A stretch of 64,000 nucleotides of DNA, taken from Pseudoalteromonas sp. (GTDB lineage Bacteria > Pseudomonadota > Gammaproteobacteria > Enterobacterales > Alteromonadaceae). The notes beneath the pieces are model-generated. The model worked only from the letters and a program-made list of their open reading frames with translations, ran no database searches and had not been told where the DNA came from. The stretch spans positions 62,001 to 126,000 of the forward strand of contig NZ_JAGYIU010000001.1 in the NCBI RefSeq assembly GCF_018402495.1, written 5' to 3'. Both the position numbers and the translations under genes were made by a program. Shown piece by piece: positions 26,059-34,615 of the stretch (position 1 is its first letter; each line of letters starts with the position of its first letter).

Positions 26059-27075
26059 TTAGCTGTCGCGTTTACGGCTAAACCAAGGAACGCTTACTTC
26101 ATACTGTTCGACTTTGTTTTCTACGCCGAGGGTTAAAGCAAACAGTGCCATACGAATGAGTACACCATTTTGTACTTGACGGAATATTGCTAGATTGTCG
26201 TTAGCATTTAAGTCGTTATCAAGTTCGTTTGCTTCTAGGCGACTATCGCGAGGAAGAGGGTGCATTAATACTGAATTAGGTTTGCAATGGGTATTGTAAA
26301 TAGACTGGCTAATTCTAAATCCACCGCGGTACTTATTGGCTTCTTCTTGTGATGGAAAACGCTCTTCTTGGATTCGTGTTTGATAAACGATATCGGCCGC
26401 TAAGTTACCTTCCATTTTATCAACCAACTCAATTTTATGACCGGCATTTTCAACTGCAGATAAAATTGAGTCAGGCATTTGCAAGCCACTAGGGGCGACC
26501 ATCGAAAATTTAATGTTTTTGTAATGGCATAATAACTTTGATAGCGAGTGAACGGTACGGCCATATTTTAAATCACCGACTAAAGCAATGTGCATGCCAT
26601 CAATATTTTGCTCAAAGCGGTTTAGTTCACGCTCAATCGTTAATAAGTCAAGCAGCGCTTGGGTAGGGTGCTCATTGGGCCCGTCTCCACCGTTTATTAC
26701 CGGTACGCTGCAACCTGTTGCAAATTCAGCCACCGAGCCTGAGTCAGGATGGCGCATAGCAACCGCATCAGCATAAGCTGAAATAACACGTGCAGTATCA
26801 TAAAGGGATTCTCCCTTAGCAAGCGCAGAGCTTTGCATGCCGGTGGTTTCACGAACTAGTCCACCGAGTAAGTTAAACGCAGTGCCAAAACTAACACGAG
26901 TACGTGTACTGGGTTCAAAAAACAGGTTTGCTAAAATAGCGCCTTCAAGCACGTTGGTACGCTTCTGTTTTTTAGCATAGGGCTCCATTTTTTTTGCTAC
27001 AGCAAATATACGTTCAATACAGTCTCGGTCGAGTTGATTAACAGAGAGTATATTTTCACCTTGGAAACTGAACAT
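26059..27075 (-). CDS. pyrB: Aspartate carbamoyltransferase catalytic chain
   Basis: This 338-residue enzyme joins carbamoyl phosphate and aspartate in pyrimidine synthesis. The carbamoyl-phosphate motif FEPSTRTRVSF and the HPTQALLDL segment are intact, as is the 240s-type loop region HPLPRDSRLEANELD. It is longer than the 311-residue E. coli subunit, with extra residues mainly at the C-terminus. No pyrI regulatory-chain gene is adjacent, so allosteric control as in E. coli cannot be assumed. AGGAA precedes the ATG by eight bases. The leader contains a hairpin with a T run that may attenuate transcription. hemL follows at 38 bases. Confidence 0.94.
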   Translation of the reverse strand: MFSFQGENILSVNQLDRDCIERIFAVAKKMEPYAKKQKRTNVLEGAILANLFFEPSTRTRVSFGTAFNLLGGLVRETTGMQSSALAKGESLYDTARVISAYADAVAMRHPDSGSVAEFATGCSVPVINGGDGPNEHPTQALLDLLTIERELNRFEQNIDGMHIALVGDLKYGRTVHSLSKLLCHYKNIKFSMVAPSGLQMPDSILSAVENAGHKIELVDKMEGNLAADIVYQTRIQEERFPSQEEANKYRGGFRISQSIYNTHCKPNSVLMHPLPRDSRLEANELDNDLNANDNLAIFRQVQNGVLIRMALFALTLGVENKVEQYEVSVPWFSRKRDS

Positions 27076-27085
27076 GGGATTATTC

Positions 27086-27135
27086 CTAGTAATTCAAAAA
27101 GGCGCGATAATCCATAAAGGAGCACGCAATCGCGC
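27086..27135 (-). promoter_or_regulatory. Possible attenuator and nine-codon mini-ORF in the pyrB leader
   Basis: On the minus strand GCGCGAT (27135-27129) pairs with ATCGCGC (27108-27102) and is followed by CTTTTTG, a terminator shape just ahead of pyrB. A nine-codon frame, MDYRAFLNY then TAG (27115-27086), runs across the second arm, and its stop touches the pyrB ribosome site. A TATAAT at 27143-27138 puts the transcript start at the base of the stem. The mini-ORF has no ribosome site, which weakens the case. Confidence 0.4.
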
Positions 27136-27186
27136 GTATTATACAAACTTAGTATGCGACTTGGCAGCGTAATTTATACGCCTTTG

Positions 27187-27621
27187 TTAAAAGCTTGGCT
27201 TAATAATCGCCAAAGCGACAATAGCAAGTAATGCTAAAACCGGTAGCTCGTTGAAAATGCGGTAAAACCGATCGCTTTTAGTATTTCTATCGTGTTTAAA
27301 ATCAGCTAATAATTTGAAACAGTAGCCATGATAAATATATAAAATGATCACCAGTACTAGTTTGTAATGCAGCCACATACTGTAACGAAACCATTCGCGA
27401 CCGTATTCAATGATAAGCAACACGCCAAATACCGCAGTAAGTACGGCAAATGGAGTAACAAAATAAAGTAATCGGCGTTCCATTACCTTAAGCATTGAGT
27501 TACACGATTTTTCTTCACTCATAGCGTGATAAACAAAAAGTCGAGGTAGGTAAAAAATTCCTGCAAACCAAGCAATCATAAAAAACACATGCAAGGTTTT
27601 ATAAATTAATAATGCGCTCAT
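27187..27621 (-). CDS. hemJ: Protoporphyrinogen IX oxidase HemJ
   Basis: This 144-residue inner-membrane protein of the HemJ (UPF0093) family has four transmembrane helices. Family markers are KTLHVFFMIAWFAGIFYLPRLFVYH near the N-terminus, MERRLLYFVTPFA, WLHYKLVLVIILYIYHG and the closing RIFNELPVLALLAIVALAIIKPSF. The conserved His and Lys of these helices are needed for oxidation of protoporphyrinogen IX to protoporphyrin IX. It lies 16 bases downstream of the CLC gene on the same strand and upstream of pyrB-hemL, so two heme-synthesis genes sit close together. The CopD family is the alternative but fits less well. Confidence 0.9.
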   Translation of the reverse strand: MSALLIYKTLHVFFMIAWFAGIFYLPRLFVYHAMSEEKSCNSMLKVMERRLLYFVTPFAVLTAVFGVLLIIEYGREWFRYSMWLHYKLVLVIILYIYHGYCFKLLADFKHDRNTKSDRFYRIFNELPVLALLAIVALAIIKPSF

Positions 27622-27637
27622 ATTGTTCTCATTATTG

Positions 27638-29320
27638 TTAAAGTAAACTGTTGCGTATGGTTAAAATATGGTGGATTTGATCCCACCTTAATAATCCCAT
27701 AATTTGTTGATTATCAAGTAAGTTGTAAACGTAAATAGCACCGCCTCGCTTATCATTTAATATCTCAAATGCATCAGCAAGCGTAGCTTGACTGCTTACC
27801 CCCTGTAAACTCACGTACTTGATATTAATCGCTTGATCAGACATTAAACTTAAATCATATTCAGCCAAGCGATAGCCATTTTCTTCATCAAACACAATTA
27901 ATGGTGTTTGGCTGTCCATAGCATCAAGGCTGTTTTTTATTTGCTCTTTGTCGTCGGAGTAGAGCAGTTTGAAGTTTTCATCCATGTCATCCATAACACC
28001 GACCTTTTGGAGTGCTTCAGTCGCGGGGGACACATGATAAGGCAATCCCTGAAAGTCTAATTGTTGTAAAAATATGGAGCGATTGCCAAACACTTGCAAA
28101 GCTGTAACGTAGGCGGTAGTAATGACGATCATCGCCGGTACAATAATTTCCGGTGAAGAGGTCAGTTCCATAACCGTGGTCAGAGCTGCTAAGGGGGAGT
28201 GCAGTGTGGCCGCTAGTAAGCCTGCCATACCCAGTACCCCATAAGTGCCCGCTATATCAGTGCCTGGGCTAATAAATTGGGCAAAAAATGCCATTAAAGT
28301 ACCGGTTAAAACGCCCAGCCCAATAACCGGACCTATCAACCCACCTGGAATACCTAAGCCAATTGCGAACAAAGTAGCTAATAACTTAGCAATTAAAATA
28401 GTGGTGAGTAGTTGAATATTTTCAGGTGACTCAACCGCAATAGTTATAGCACTCATACCCGAGCCCATTGCTTGTGGCACTGCATAGGCAATTAAACTGG
28501 CAATACATCCTGCAATGATTAAACGTGGAAACATACTAAGTGGTTTAAAGGTTTTAATAATTAGCATTAAGTTTTGGTTAAAAGCATACGCCACCGCACC
28601 AAGCCCCATGCCGCATAAAATTAAATAAGGATAATGCCAGCCACTCAGTGGCGCAATGCTAATTAGCGCAAGCTCTGATGCATCACCAAATACAAACTGC
28701 GTCGCTAAAGCCCCTGTCACAGCTGCAAGCATAATAGGCACAAAAATATGCACTTTATACTCTCTCAGTACCACTTCCATTACAAATATAACGGCAGCAA
28801 GTGGGGTATTGAATGATGCGGCAATGCCTGCGGCAACGCCACAACCACTGAGGGTACGCATAGCGTTGTGGGGTAAGTGTAGTTTATTTGCTAATATGCT
28901 TGCCCCCGCTGCTCCCATATGAACTGAGGGACCTTCGCGGCCAACAGAAAAACCGCTGATCAGTGCCAGCGCACCACCAACAAACTGGTTGACCGTATTA
29001 TAAAACGGCATTTGCCCGTAATGGCGTTTTATTCTGTGTATTACAAAAGGGATCCCTAATCGATAATGTTTAAAGCCAGTTAATGCTGCAAATGTAGCTA
29101 TAAGAAGTGCAGCTACTAAGGGCATCAATACACGTTCTAGGGTCGGGAGAGTAGTAAAGTCGTCAGGAGTTTCTAAAAATAAGCTTTGAAAAAATAAAAT
29201 AGTTAAACGAAACAGAATAATAAAAAATGCAGCGATTAATCCGGCACTTACGCCCAATAAGCATAATTGTACGGATGTTTTTGGTTTTGCTAATCGACGT
29301 CTCAGTCGCTCAAGCCACAT
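27638..29320 (-). CDS. CLC-family chloride transporter/channel with C-terminal CBS domains
   Basis: This 560-residue CLC protein carries two CBS-like repeats after the membrane domain (about residues 430-560), unlike E. coli ClcA, which ends after the membrane part. The gating glutamate segment GREGPSVHMG is kept. Aligned by eye to E. coli ClcA, the internal proton glutamate Glu203 is Val (FVMEVVLRE), and the central selectivity serine in GSGIP is Leu (RLGIP). Val at the first position is also seen in animal CLC channels and in ClcB-type proteins, so proton coupling may be lost. GGGGAA precedes the ATG. It is cotranscribed with hemJ and divergent from erpA. Confidence 0.9.
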   Translation of the reverse strand: MWLERLRRRLAKPKTSVQLCLLGVSAGLIAAFFIILFRLTILFFQSLFLETPDDFTTLPTLERVLMPLVAALLIATFAALTGFKHYRLGIPFVIHRIKRHYGQMPFYNTVNQFVGGALALISGFSVGREGPSVHMGAAGASILANKLHLPHNAMRTLSGCGVAAGIAASFNTPLAAVIFVMEVVLREYKVHIFVPIMLAAVTGALATQFVFGDASELALISIAPLSGWHYPYLILCGMGLGAVAYAFNQNLMLIIKTFKPLSMFPRLIIAGCIASLIAYAVPQAMGSGMSAITIAVESPENIQLLTTILIAKLLATLFAIGLGIPGGLIGPVIGLGVLTGTLMAFFAQFISPGTDIAGTYGVLGMAGLLAATLHSPLAALTTVMELTSSPEIIVPAMIVITTAYVTALQVFGNRSIFLQQLDFQGLPYHVSPATEALQKVGVMDDMDENFKLLYSDDKEQIKNSLDAMDSQTPLIVFDEENGYRLAEYDLSLMSDQAINIKYVSLQGVSSQATLADAFEILNDKRGGAIYVYNLLDNQQIMGLLRWDQIHHILTIRNSLL

Positions 29321-29558
29321 GCTTTATTTCCCCGTAGCATTTTTGGAATTTGAGTTTATCAAAATAGTCTAGGGAAGTCCTTGAGATTTTTAACAACAGA
29401 TTAATTTAAATTAAATTTATAGCATATTGATTCACAGAACAGATTAAACGCACATTGTTTTAATTAAAGCTTATAAACGCGCGCTTACTATACTTGATTA
29501 AAACACTCAGGTATTAGATAATCTCGCGCATTAGTATAAAGGTATTGAGGGTTATAAA

Positions 29559-29897
29559 ATGTCTGAAGAATTACCCATTAAGTTTAGCGACGCAGCCGCT
29601 GTGCGTGTTAAACAGTTAATCGACGAAGAAGAAAACCCAGATCTAAAACTGCGTGTTTATGTCACAGGCGGTGGTTGTTCAGGTTTTCAATACGGTTTTA
29701 CTTTTGATGAAAAAGCGAATCCTGGCGATTTAGAAATTGTTAAAAACGGGGTTACCTTAGTCATTGACCCCATGAGTATCCAGTATTTAGTTGACGGCGA
29801 AGTCGATTACACCGAAGGGTTAGAAGGGGCACGCTTTTTTGTCTCTAACCCTAATGCCACAACAACGTGTGGCTGTGGCGCTAGTTTTAGCGTGTAA
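29559..29897 (+). CDS. erpA: Iron-sulfur cluster insertion protein ErpA
   Basis: This 112-residue A-type carrier delivers Fe-S clusters to target enzymes. The three ligand cysteines are Cys40 ([11 protein letters not shown]), Cys104 and Cys106 (TTCGCGASF). The opening ([17 protein letters not shown]) and the [10 protein letters not shown] region match ErpA rather than IscA or SufA. GAGGG precedes the ATG by seven bases. It is divergent from the CLC gene and near hemL, as in E. coli where hemL, clcA and erpA are neighbours. It ends at a perfect terminator. Confidence 0.95.
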   Translation: MSEELPIKFSDAAAVRVKQLIDEEENPDLKLRVYVTGGGCSGFQYGFTFDEKANPGDLEIVKNGVTLVIDPMSIQYLVDGEVDYTEGLEGARFFVSNPNATTTCGCGASFSV

Positions 29898-29912
29898 AAA
29901 TACCGTTATTTG

Positions 29913-29941
29913 AAAAAAACCGCTTAATTAGCGGTTTTTTT
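29913..29941. terminator. Bidirectional terminator between erpA and a small membrane gene
   Basis: ACCGCT and AGCGGT arms are extended by A and T runs on both sides around a TAATT loop. Confidence 0.9.
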
Positions 29942-29954
29942 ATGTGTTTAAAAA

Positions 29955-30143
29955 TCATAACTCAGTTGGTCTGTATTCTGTGATTTGCATTATTAACACA
30001 AAAAAACCAAGTACAAATGCAGAGAAAGCTAAAATATAGATAAAGCCTTTTTTACCCTGTTTGATTGGAATTGCATAATGGCGCAAAAAAAAGTACCAGC
30101 CCAAGCATAAAATAATAGGCAGTAAAAAGAGTAGTCTAAACAT
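29955..30143 (-). CDS. Small two-helix membrane protein (62 residues)
   Basis: This 62-residue protein has two hydrophobic helices (about residues 3-21 and 34-53) separated by a short basic loop (IPIKQGKKG). The ATG has AAAAAGG seven bases ahead, and the gene runs into the bidirectional terminator shared with erpA, so it looks like a real transcription unit. I do not recognise the family. A longer overlapping frame at 30029-30271 on the same strand has no ribosome site and an unlikely composition. No function can be assigned. Confidence 0.6.
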   Translation of the reverse strand: MFRLLFLLPIILCLGWYFFLRHYAIPIKQGKKGFIYILAFSAFVLGFFVLIMQITEYRPTEL

Positions 30144-30504
30144 GATTTAGCCTTTTTAAGCAAATAATAAGTTAATAATAAACGGCTTATATTTAAATGA
30201 AACAAAAAAGTTATAAAATATTCAATCTTATTCAGAGTTAGTAAATATTTGTTGTTAAACTTTAATCGCATAATTACTAATTAATCATTCAGATCAACGG
30301 TGAATGGTATATAATGTATCCAAGAGTGAAACGGGCAAGGTTTCATTTTTCACAATAATAAAGTGTTAATACATATTTGAGCGTTTTTATTGGTTGAATT
30401 GTAAGCGTTTACACAGCGCTTTAGTGAGTGGTTGTAGGTTTACAGTGTTGGCGATTTTAAGCGCTTAGCTATATGTATAGTTAAACAACGAGTAGGAGTT
30501 GTAT
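30144..30504. other. Intergenic region between two small genes, with a promoter-like site and hairpin
   Basis: No coding frame is convincing. A perfect TATAAT at 30310-30315, with weak TTCAGA 16 bases upstream, is followed almost at once by TGAAAC-N7-GTTTCA and TTTTT (30327-30350). A second possible -10 element, TATAGT, lies just before the XRE gene. Confidence 0.45.
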
Positions 30505-30744
30505 ATGATGGGTAAAACCGTATCTTCGGAAGAAAATGCAAAATTAACAAAGTGGCTTAAAACTAAGCGCCATGAAAAAGGCTACACCATGCGCAGCTTA
30601 GCGCAAATATTGGGTACGCCACATTCTTTTATTGGCAAAATTGAAAATCAAGAACGTCGTTTAGATGTAATTGAGTTTGTTCGCTACTGTAATGCATTAG
30701 AAGTCGATCCGTATGAAGCATTGAGCTTAATTAAAGCTGACTAA
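30505..30744 (+). CDS. XRE-family helix-turn-helix regulator
   Basis: This 79-residue protein is almost entirely one HTH_3/XRE domain: WLKTKRHEKGYTMRSLAQILGTPHSFIGKIENQERRLDVIEFVRYC. The frame opens at TTG 30499, but ATG 30505 is better placed, with AGGAG ending six bases ahead. ATG 30508 is also possible. It has no partner gene resembling a toxin or phage function. The 360-base gap upstream and the convergent ampG downstream leave it monocistronic. A role as a stand-alone DNA-binding regulator is likely, but its target is unknown. Confidence 0.85.
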   Translation: MMGKTVSSEENAKLTKWLKTKRHEKGYTMRSLAQILGTPHSFIGKIENQERRLDVIEFVRYCNALEVDPYEALSLIKAD

Positions 30745-30808
30745 CGCTTTTAGGCTGTAACCGTAAAGTTAAATTATCGTGTACAGCCAACACTAGTGCA
30801 GGGAAGCA

Positions 30809-32188
30809 TTAGGTATTTTTATGATAATTTTGCTCTAGTGCATATAGTTTGTGTCTAATTAGGTATAAAAATACTAATGAAGGTAAAACCATAAGCGCTG
30901 TTAATACAAAGAACAATGACCAATTCCCCATTAGCCAATCATCAATAACTACGCCGCTGTAACTCGATAATAACGTACGCCCTAAGTTCCCCAAGGATGC
31001 CAATAGCGCGTAATGAGTAGCGCTAAATGCTCTGTCACACAGCATAGATATAAAGGCAACCATTGCCACTAAAGACCAAGCTTGGGTAAAGCCATCAACC
31101 ACAATTGCCATTGCATATAAGTGTTCTTGTGGACCAGCTAAGGCAATCCAAGAAAACATTAAGTTAGATGCTGCCATGGCTACGCCACTGATAAATAAGC
31201 CTTTCACAATGCCATATTTATGGTTAAAAATACTGCCCAAAAAGGCAAATACAATGGTAATTAACCCCGTGCCGAGTTTTGAGTAATTTGCTATTTGCGT
31301 ATTACTAAAGCCGACTTCTTTATAAAATACAATCGACATCCGCGCTAAAAATGCTTCACCAATCTTAAATAAGAAAATAAACGCAAGCAACGCCAACGCG
31401 GTTTTAACTCCATTTTTAGCAAAAAAGGTTTTAAACGGATCAACCACGGTAACCCCCAGCCATGCGAGCGTTTTTGTTAGCGGTGTTTGTTTAGTGGCTG
31501 CGAGTTTTTCAAGATAAACACGTTCTAGCTCGGCATGTACGGCTTCGCGATTTGATTGCGGTTCTTTAGCCCAAAATACACAGCTAATTAATAACAGCAT
31601 AATCGCGGATAAAAAATAATACACCTGTGGCCAGCCAATATTTGGTATATCTGCCATGTAAAAAGGCACAGCTCCTAATAAAGCATAGCCAGTCCACCAA
31701 CCTGAGGTGGCCATTGCAGCAGCCGCGGTGGCTTTGTGAGATTCATTTTCACTAAGGGTGTCTATTCGAAAGGCGTCAATTGCAATATCTTGCGTGGCAG
31801 AGGCTATGGCGATTAACAAGCAAAGTGCGGCGGCAACCGCTAGGTTTGCTTTCAAATCAAGTCCTGCAAGTAGCAATGTGCCAAGCAAAATAAAGCTTTG
31901 GCAAAACAGTATCCAACTACGGCGCTGACCAAGCCAATTATATAAAAAGGGCAGTTTAGTGCGGTCGATTAAAGGTGACCATAAAAAGTTGATGCTGTAG
32001 GCACCAAACACAATACCAAATAGGCCAATCATGCTGCGGCTCAGACCTTCATCTTTAAGCCATGCCGACATTACTGAGCCAATTAATACCCACGGAAAGC
32101 CACTGCTCATCCCAAATATAAAAACATTAATTAAACGTTTATCTTTAAAATAAGAAAAGTATTCGCTGACAGAAAGTGTGCTATTCAT
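30809..32188 (-). CDS. ampG: AmpG-like muropeptide permease (MFS)
   Basis: This 459-residue major facilitator has about 12-14 membrane helices. The N-terminal segment (FIFGMSSGFPWVLIGSVMSAWLKDEG) and the ATQDIAIDAFRIDTLSENE loop are typical of AmpG, which imports anhydromuropeptides for cell-wall recycling. It is slightly shorter than E. coli AmpG (491). It is the last gene of the rlmG-yajG-cyclophilin-ampG run, 51 bases behind the cyclophilin gene, and E. coli also keeps ampG beside yajG and bolA. The synteny supports the assignment over other MFS types. Confidence 0.9.
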   Translation of the reverse strand: MNSTLSVSEYFSYFKDKRLINVFIFGMSSGFPWVLIGSVMSAWLKDEGLSRSMIGLFGIVFGAYSINFLWSPLIDRTKLPFLYNWLGQRRSWILFCQSFILLGTLLLAGLDLKANLAVAAALCLLIAIASATQDIAIDAFRIDTLSENESHKATAAAAMATSGWWTGYALLGAVPFYMADIPNIGWPQVYYFLSAIMLLLISCVFWAKEPQSNREAVHAELERVYLEKLAATKQTPLTKTLAWLGVTVVDPFKTFFAKNGVKTALALLAFIFLFKIGEAFLARMSIVFYKEVGFSNTQIANYSKLGTGLITIVFAFLGSIFNHKYGIVKGLFISGVAMAASNLMFSWIALAGPQEHLYAMAIVVDGFTQAWSLVAMVAFISMLCDRAFSATHYALLASLGNLGRTLLSSYSGVVIDDWLMGNWSLFFVLTALMVLPSLVFLYLIRHKLYALEQNYHKNT

Positions 32189-32239
32189 AAGGGCTCATTG
32201 GCTTATACAAAGGGCAGCCAAGGCTGCTCTTATAAAAAG

Positions 32240-32860
32240 TTATAAAGGAACTTGCTCAAGTACCTTGATATTTAATATAACTACTGGTTTTTCAGGAACA
32301 AAGTTGTAGCCAATTTTGTCATTAAATCCGGTTTTTACAGCCATGATTTTATCGAGTGTTTCATAGCCTTCCATTACGCTGCCAAACACCGCAAACCCCC
32401 AATCTCGGCCCGGATTTAAGTGGTCATTGTCATCCATATTAAAAAAGAACTGACGAGTACCAGAGTGTGGTTCACGGTCTTGATAAGCCATCGCAATGCT
32501 ATACATATCGTTTGTTAAGCCGTTACCGCTTTCATTAAAAATAGGGTCGTTTTCATGTAGACCGTCGTAATCTTTATCATAACCACCGCCTTGGATCACA
32601 AAGTCACGGTCATTCTCTTCGTCGCGTTCTACACGATGAAATACACTGCCTTGATAGCTTTTATCTGACACGTAAGTCAAAAAATTATTGACCGTAATAG
32701 GAGCTCTTGAGCGGTCTAACTCAACCACAATACTGCCCAGCGATGTCACAATTTCTACCCGAGGGAAAATGTTATCTTTTTGCACAAAACGGCCTTCTTG
32801 CGCCGCTAAGCTACTAACACTAAACAATAAGCTTACGCAGATTAAAAAAAGTTGCTTCAT
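32240..32860 (-). CDS. Periplasmic cyclophilin-type peptidyl-prolyl isomerase
   Basis: This 206-residue protein has a signal peptide (about residues 1-20) followed by a cyclophilin domain. Core motifs are VELDRSRAPITVNNFLTYV, FHRVERDEE, QGGGYDKD and SGTRQFFFNMDDNDHLN. It resembles E. coli PpiA in size and export and should catalyse proline isomerisation in the periplasm. It starts two bases after the yajG stop, with AAGG six bases ahead of the ATG. The gene lies within the rlmG-yajG-ampG operon. Whether it serves a particular client in that operon is unknown. Confidence 0.92.
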   Translation of the reverse strand: MKQLFLICVSLLFSVSSLAAQEGRFVQKDNIFPRVEIVTSLGSIVVELDRSRAPITVNNFLTYVSDKSYQGSVFHRVERDEENDRDFVIQGGGYDKDYDGLHENDPIFNESGNGLTNDMYSIAMAYQDREPHSGTRQFFFNMDDNDHLNPGRDWGFAVFGSVMEGYETLDKIMAVKTGFNDKIGYNFVPEKPVVILNIKVLEQVPL

Positions 32861-32862
32861 TA

Positions 32863-33423
32863 TTAACCTTCTAAAAATGCAATTAATTCAGGGTCTGATA
32901 CAATGCGGGTAATTAACTGCTCAGTCAACTTATTGAGCTGACTTTCAATTTTTGCTCTATCGTGGCCAAATAGGTCAGATAAATTCGCATTACCGCTATA
33001 GCGTTTACTAAAATTGCTTGTCGGGCGAATCACCCGCACTTCAAATTCAATCTTGGCTTCACTGGTATGGCTCATTAGCGTTTCTGTAACTACCGCTTGC
33101 AGCGTGTGAATATCTAACTCAAAACGCAATTGCGCTAAATTAGAAATGCTGGCGCCATTGCGACTCAGCGCACTGTCTAGCGCACTTTTAACCGACTCAG
33201 TGATACCCGTGCTGGCAATGGTTTTTGTTTTGCTTGACTCAACCAGCTTTAAAGTTGCGCTGTCACTACGTAAATCAATCACGCTGGTGTTTAAGCTGCT
33301 ATTTATTGAGCTTATTTGCCCACTTTTATACACAGGGTTGAGGATCAGTTGGTTAGGCTGGCTGGCACATCCCGAAAAAACCACTAATGTACAACAGCTC
33401 AATAATGCTTTTAAGCGTTTCAT
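32863..33423 (-). CDS. yajG: YajG-family lipoprotein
   Basis: This 186-residue lipoprotein has the signal MKRLKALLSCCTLVVFSGC, with lipobox FSGC. The mature part is mainly beta-strand with a C-terminal helix (KIESQLNKLTEQLITRIVSDPELIAFL) like that of E. coli YajG. The start directly abuts the rlmG stop. In E. coli yajG is adjacent to ampG and bolA, the same neighbours as here, which carries most of the weight of the name because the sequence itself is poorly conserved. The function is unknown. An outer-membrane location is expected. Confidence 0.8.
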   Translation of the reverse strand: MKRLKALLSCCTLVVFSGCASQPNQLILNPVYKSGQISSINSSLNTSVIDLRSDSATLKLVESSKTKTIASTGITESVKSALDSALSRNGASISNLAQLRFELDIHTLQAVVTETLMSHTSEAKIEFEVRVIRPTSNFSKRYSGNANLSDLFGHDRAKIESQLNKLTEQLITRIVSDPELIAFLEG

Positions 33424-34572
33424 TTATAACGTTCCACTATTTTTAGTTGCGCTGAGTACCACAAACTTTTTATTAGAACCTAATAAAGTACAGTTACCAA
33501 ACATACGGTTTAGTTTGTCGTGGTAATCTAAATGGCGATTACCAATAATACGTAATTCGCCACCTTCTTTTAATGTGTCTTTTGCTTGTTTAAACATCTG
33601 CCACGCTATGTGGTCAGTAACCGCTTGTGCTTGGTGAAATGGCGGATTACATAATACAATATCAGCGCTGTCACGTTCAAAGTCGGTTAAACAGTCATTC
33701 TCTATAAAGGTGCATTGCTCAAACTTGTCTTCCATGTTGAGTTCAATATTCAGCCGAGCTGATTCGACCGCCATATATGACTCATCAACAAAGCTGATGT
33801 AGGCGTTAGGGCAGCGCGCTAATGTCATTAAACCAACCACGCCATTACCACAACCTAAATCAATAATGTTTTTGACTTTATTTGTTTGTGGTAAATAATT
33901 AAAAAAGAAACGCGCACCAATATCAAGTGAATCACGTGAAAACACATTGGCATGATTACTTATTGTAAAATCAGTGCCTTCAAGAGGCCAACTCACCGGA
34001 AAATCAGCGCTTTTATAGCCGCCAGCGGCTTTGCTAATAATTAAACGTGATTTTTTTACCGCAAGGCTTGTTTTGGTCTCACCAATAAAATTTTCAAATG
34101 CTTTTATAGTAGAGTTATGCACGTCTTTAGTTTTTGCTGCGCCAATAACAGGTGTACCAGGTGCAAGCACTTCGCTTAATTCAGATAACTGGTACTGTAA
34201 AAAAGCCAAGGTGCGGGGTACTTTTAGTAACACTAAATCGACTTGCTCAGGTAAGGCCGATAAACTATCAAGCTGGCTAAACGCAGTCGTCGCGATGTTG
34301 TTTTGCGCTAAGTTATAGGCAGCCGCCTGATGGCTAATATAAGAGTCGTTTACTGAACAAACTGTGAGATGCTGTTTACTAAAATAACAGCTAAGTGCAC
34401 CAAAGCTGTCGTTTAAGATAAGCAAAGAGCGACAATCAGGGTAATGCTCATTAACATAGTCAATGAGGTATTCGTCTGCTGAATCCCACGCTTGTAAGCT
34501 GCGGTTTTTTTGATCCAAAGGAAAACGTTCAAGAGTAAAAGTGTTATCGCCGAGCGTAGCTTGCGTAGTCAT
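33424..34572 (-). CDS. rlmG: 23S rRNA (guanine-N2) methyltransferase RlmG
   Basis: This 382-residue protein has two methyltransferase-like halves. The N-terminal half (LQAWDSADEYLIDYV, LLILNDSFGALSCYF) is degenerate. The C-terminal half has the SAM site IDLGCGNGVVGLM and the catalytic NPPFHQ motif, preceded by HANVFSRDSLDIGARFF. It matches E. coli RlmG, which modifies G1835 of 23S rRNA, along its full length and at the end (FGNCTLLGSNKKFVVL), which separates it from RsmC. It heads an operon with yajG, a cyclophilin gene and ampG, and is divergent from alkB across 43 bases. Confidence 0.94.
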   Translation of the reverse strand: MTTQATLGDNTFTLERFPLDQKNRSLQAWDSADEYLIDYVNEHYPDCRSLLILNDSFGALSCYFSKQHLTVCSVNDSYISHQAAAYNLAQNNIATTAFSQLDSLSALPEQVDLVLLKVPRTLAFLQYQLSELSEVLAPGTPVIGAAKTKDVHNSTIKAFENFIGETKTSLAVKKSRLIISKAAGGYKSADFPVSWPLEGTDFTISNHANVFSRDSLDIGARFFFNYLPQTNKVKNIIDLGCGNGVVGLMTLARCPNAYISFVDESYMAVESARLNIELNMEDKFEQCTFIENDCLTDFERDSADIVLCNPPFHQAQAVTDHIAWQMFKQAKDTLKEGGELRIIGNRHLDYHDKLNRMFGNCTLLGSNKKFVVLSATKNSGTL

Positions 34573-34615
34573 AATAGTTTAATGATCGGTAATCAAATGA
34601 TAGGTAAATTCTAAC

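Noticed and set aside
30029..30271. An 80-residue minus-strand frame overlapping the small membrane gene at 29955-30143
   Set aside because: It overlaps in another frame, has no ribosome site, and its residues do not form a plausible protein compared with the shorter two-helix frame.
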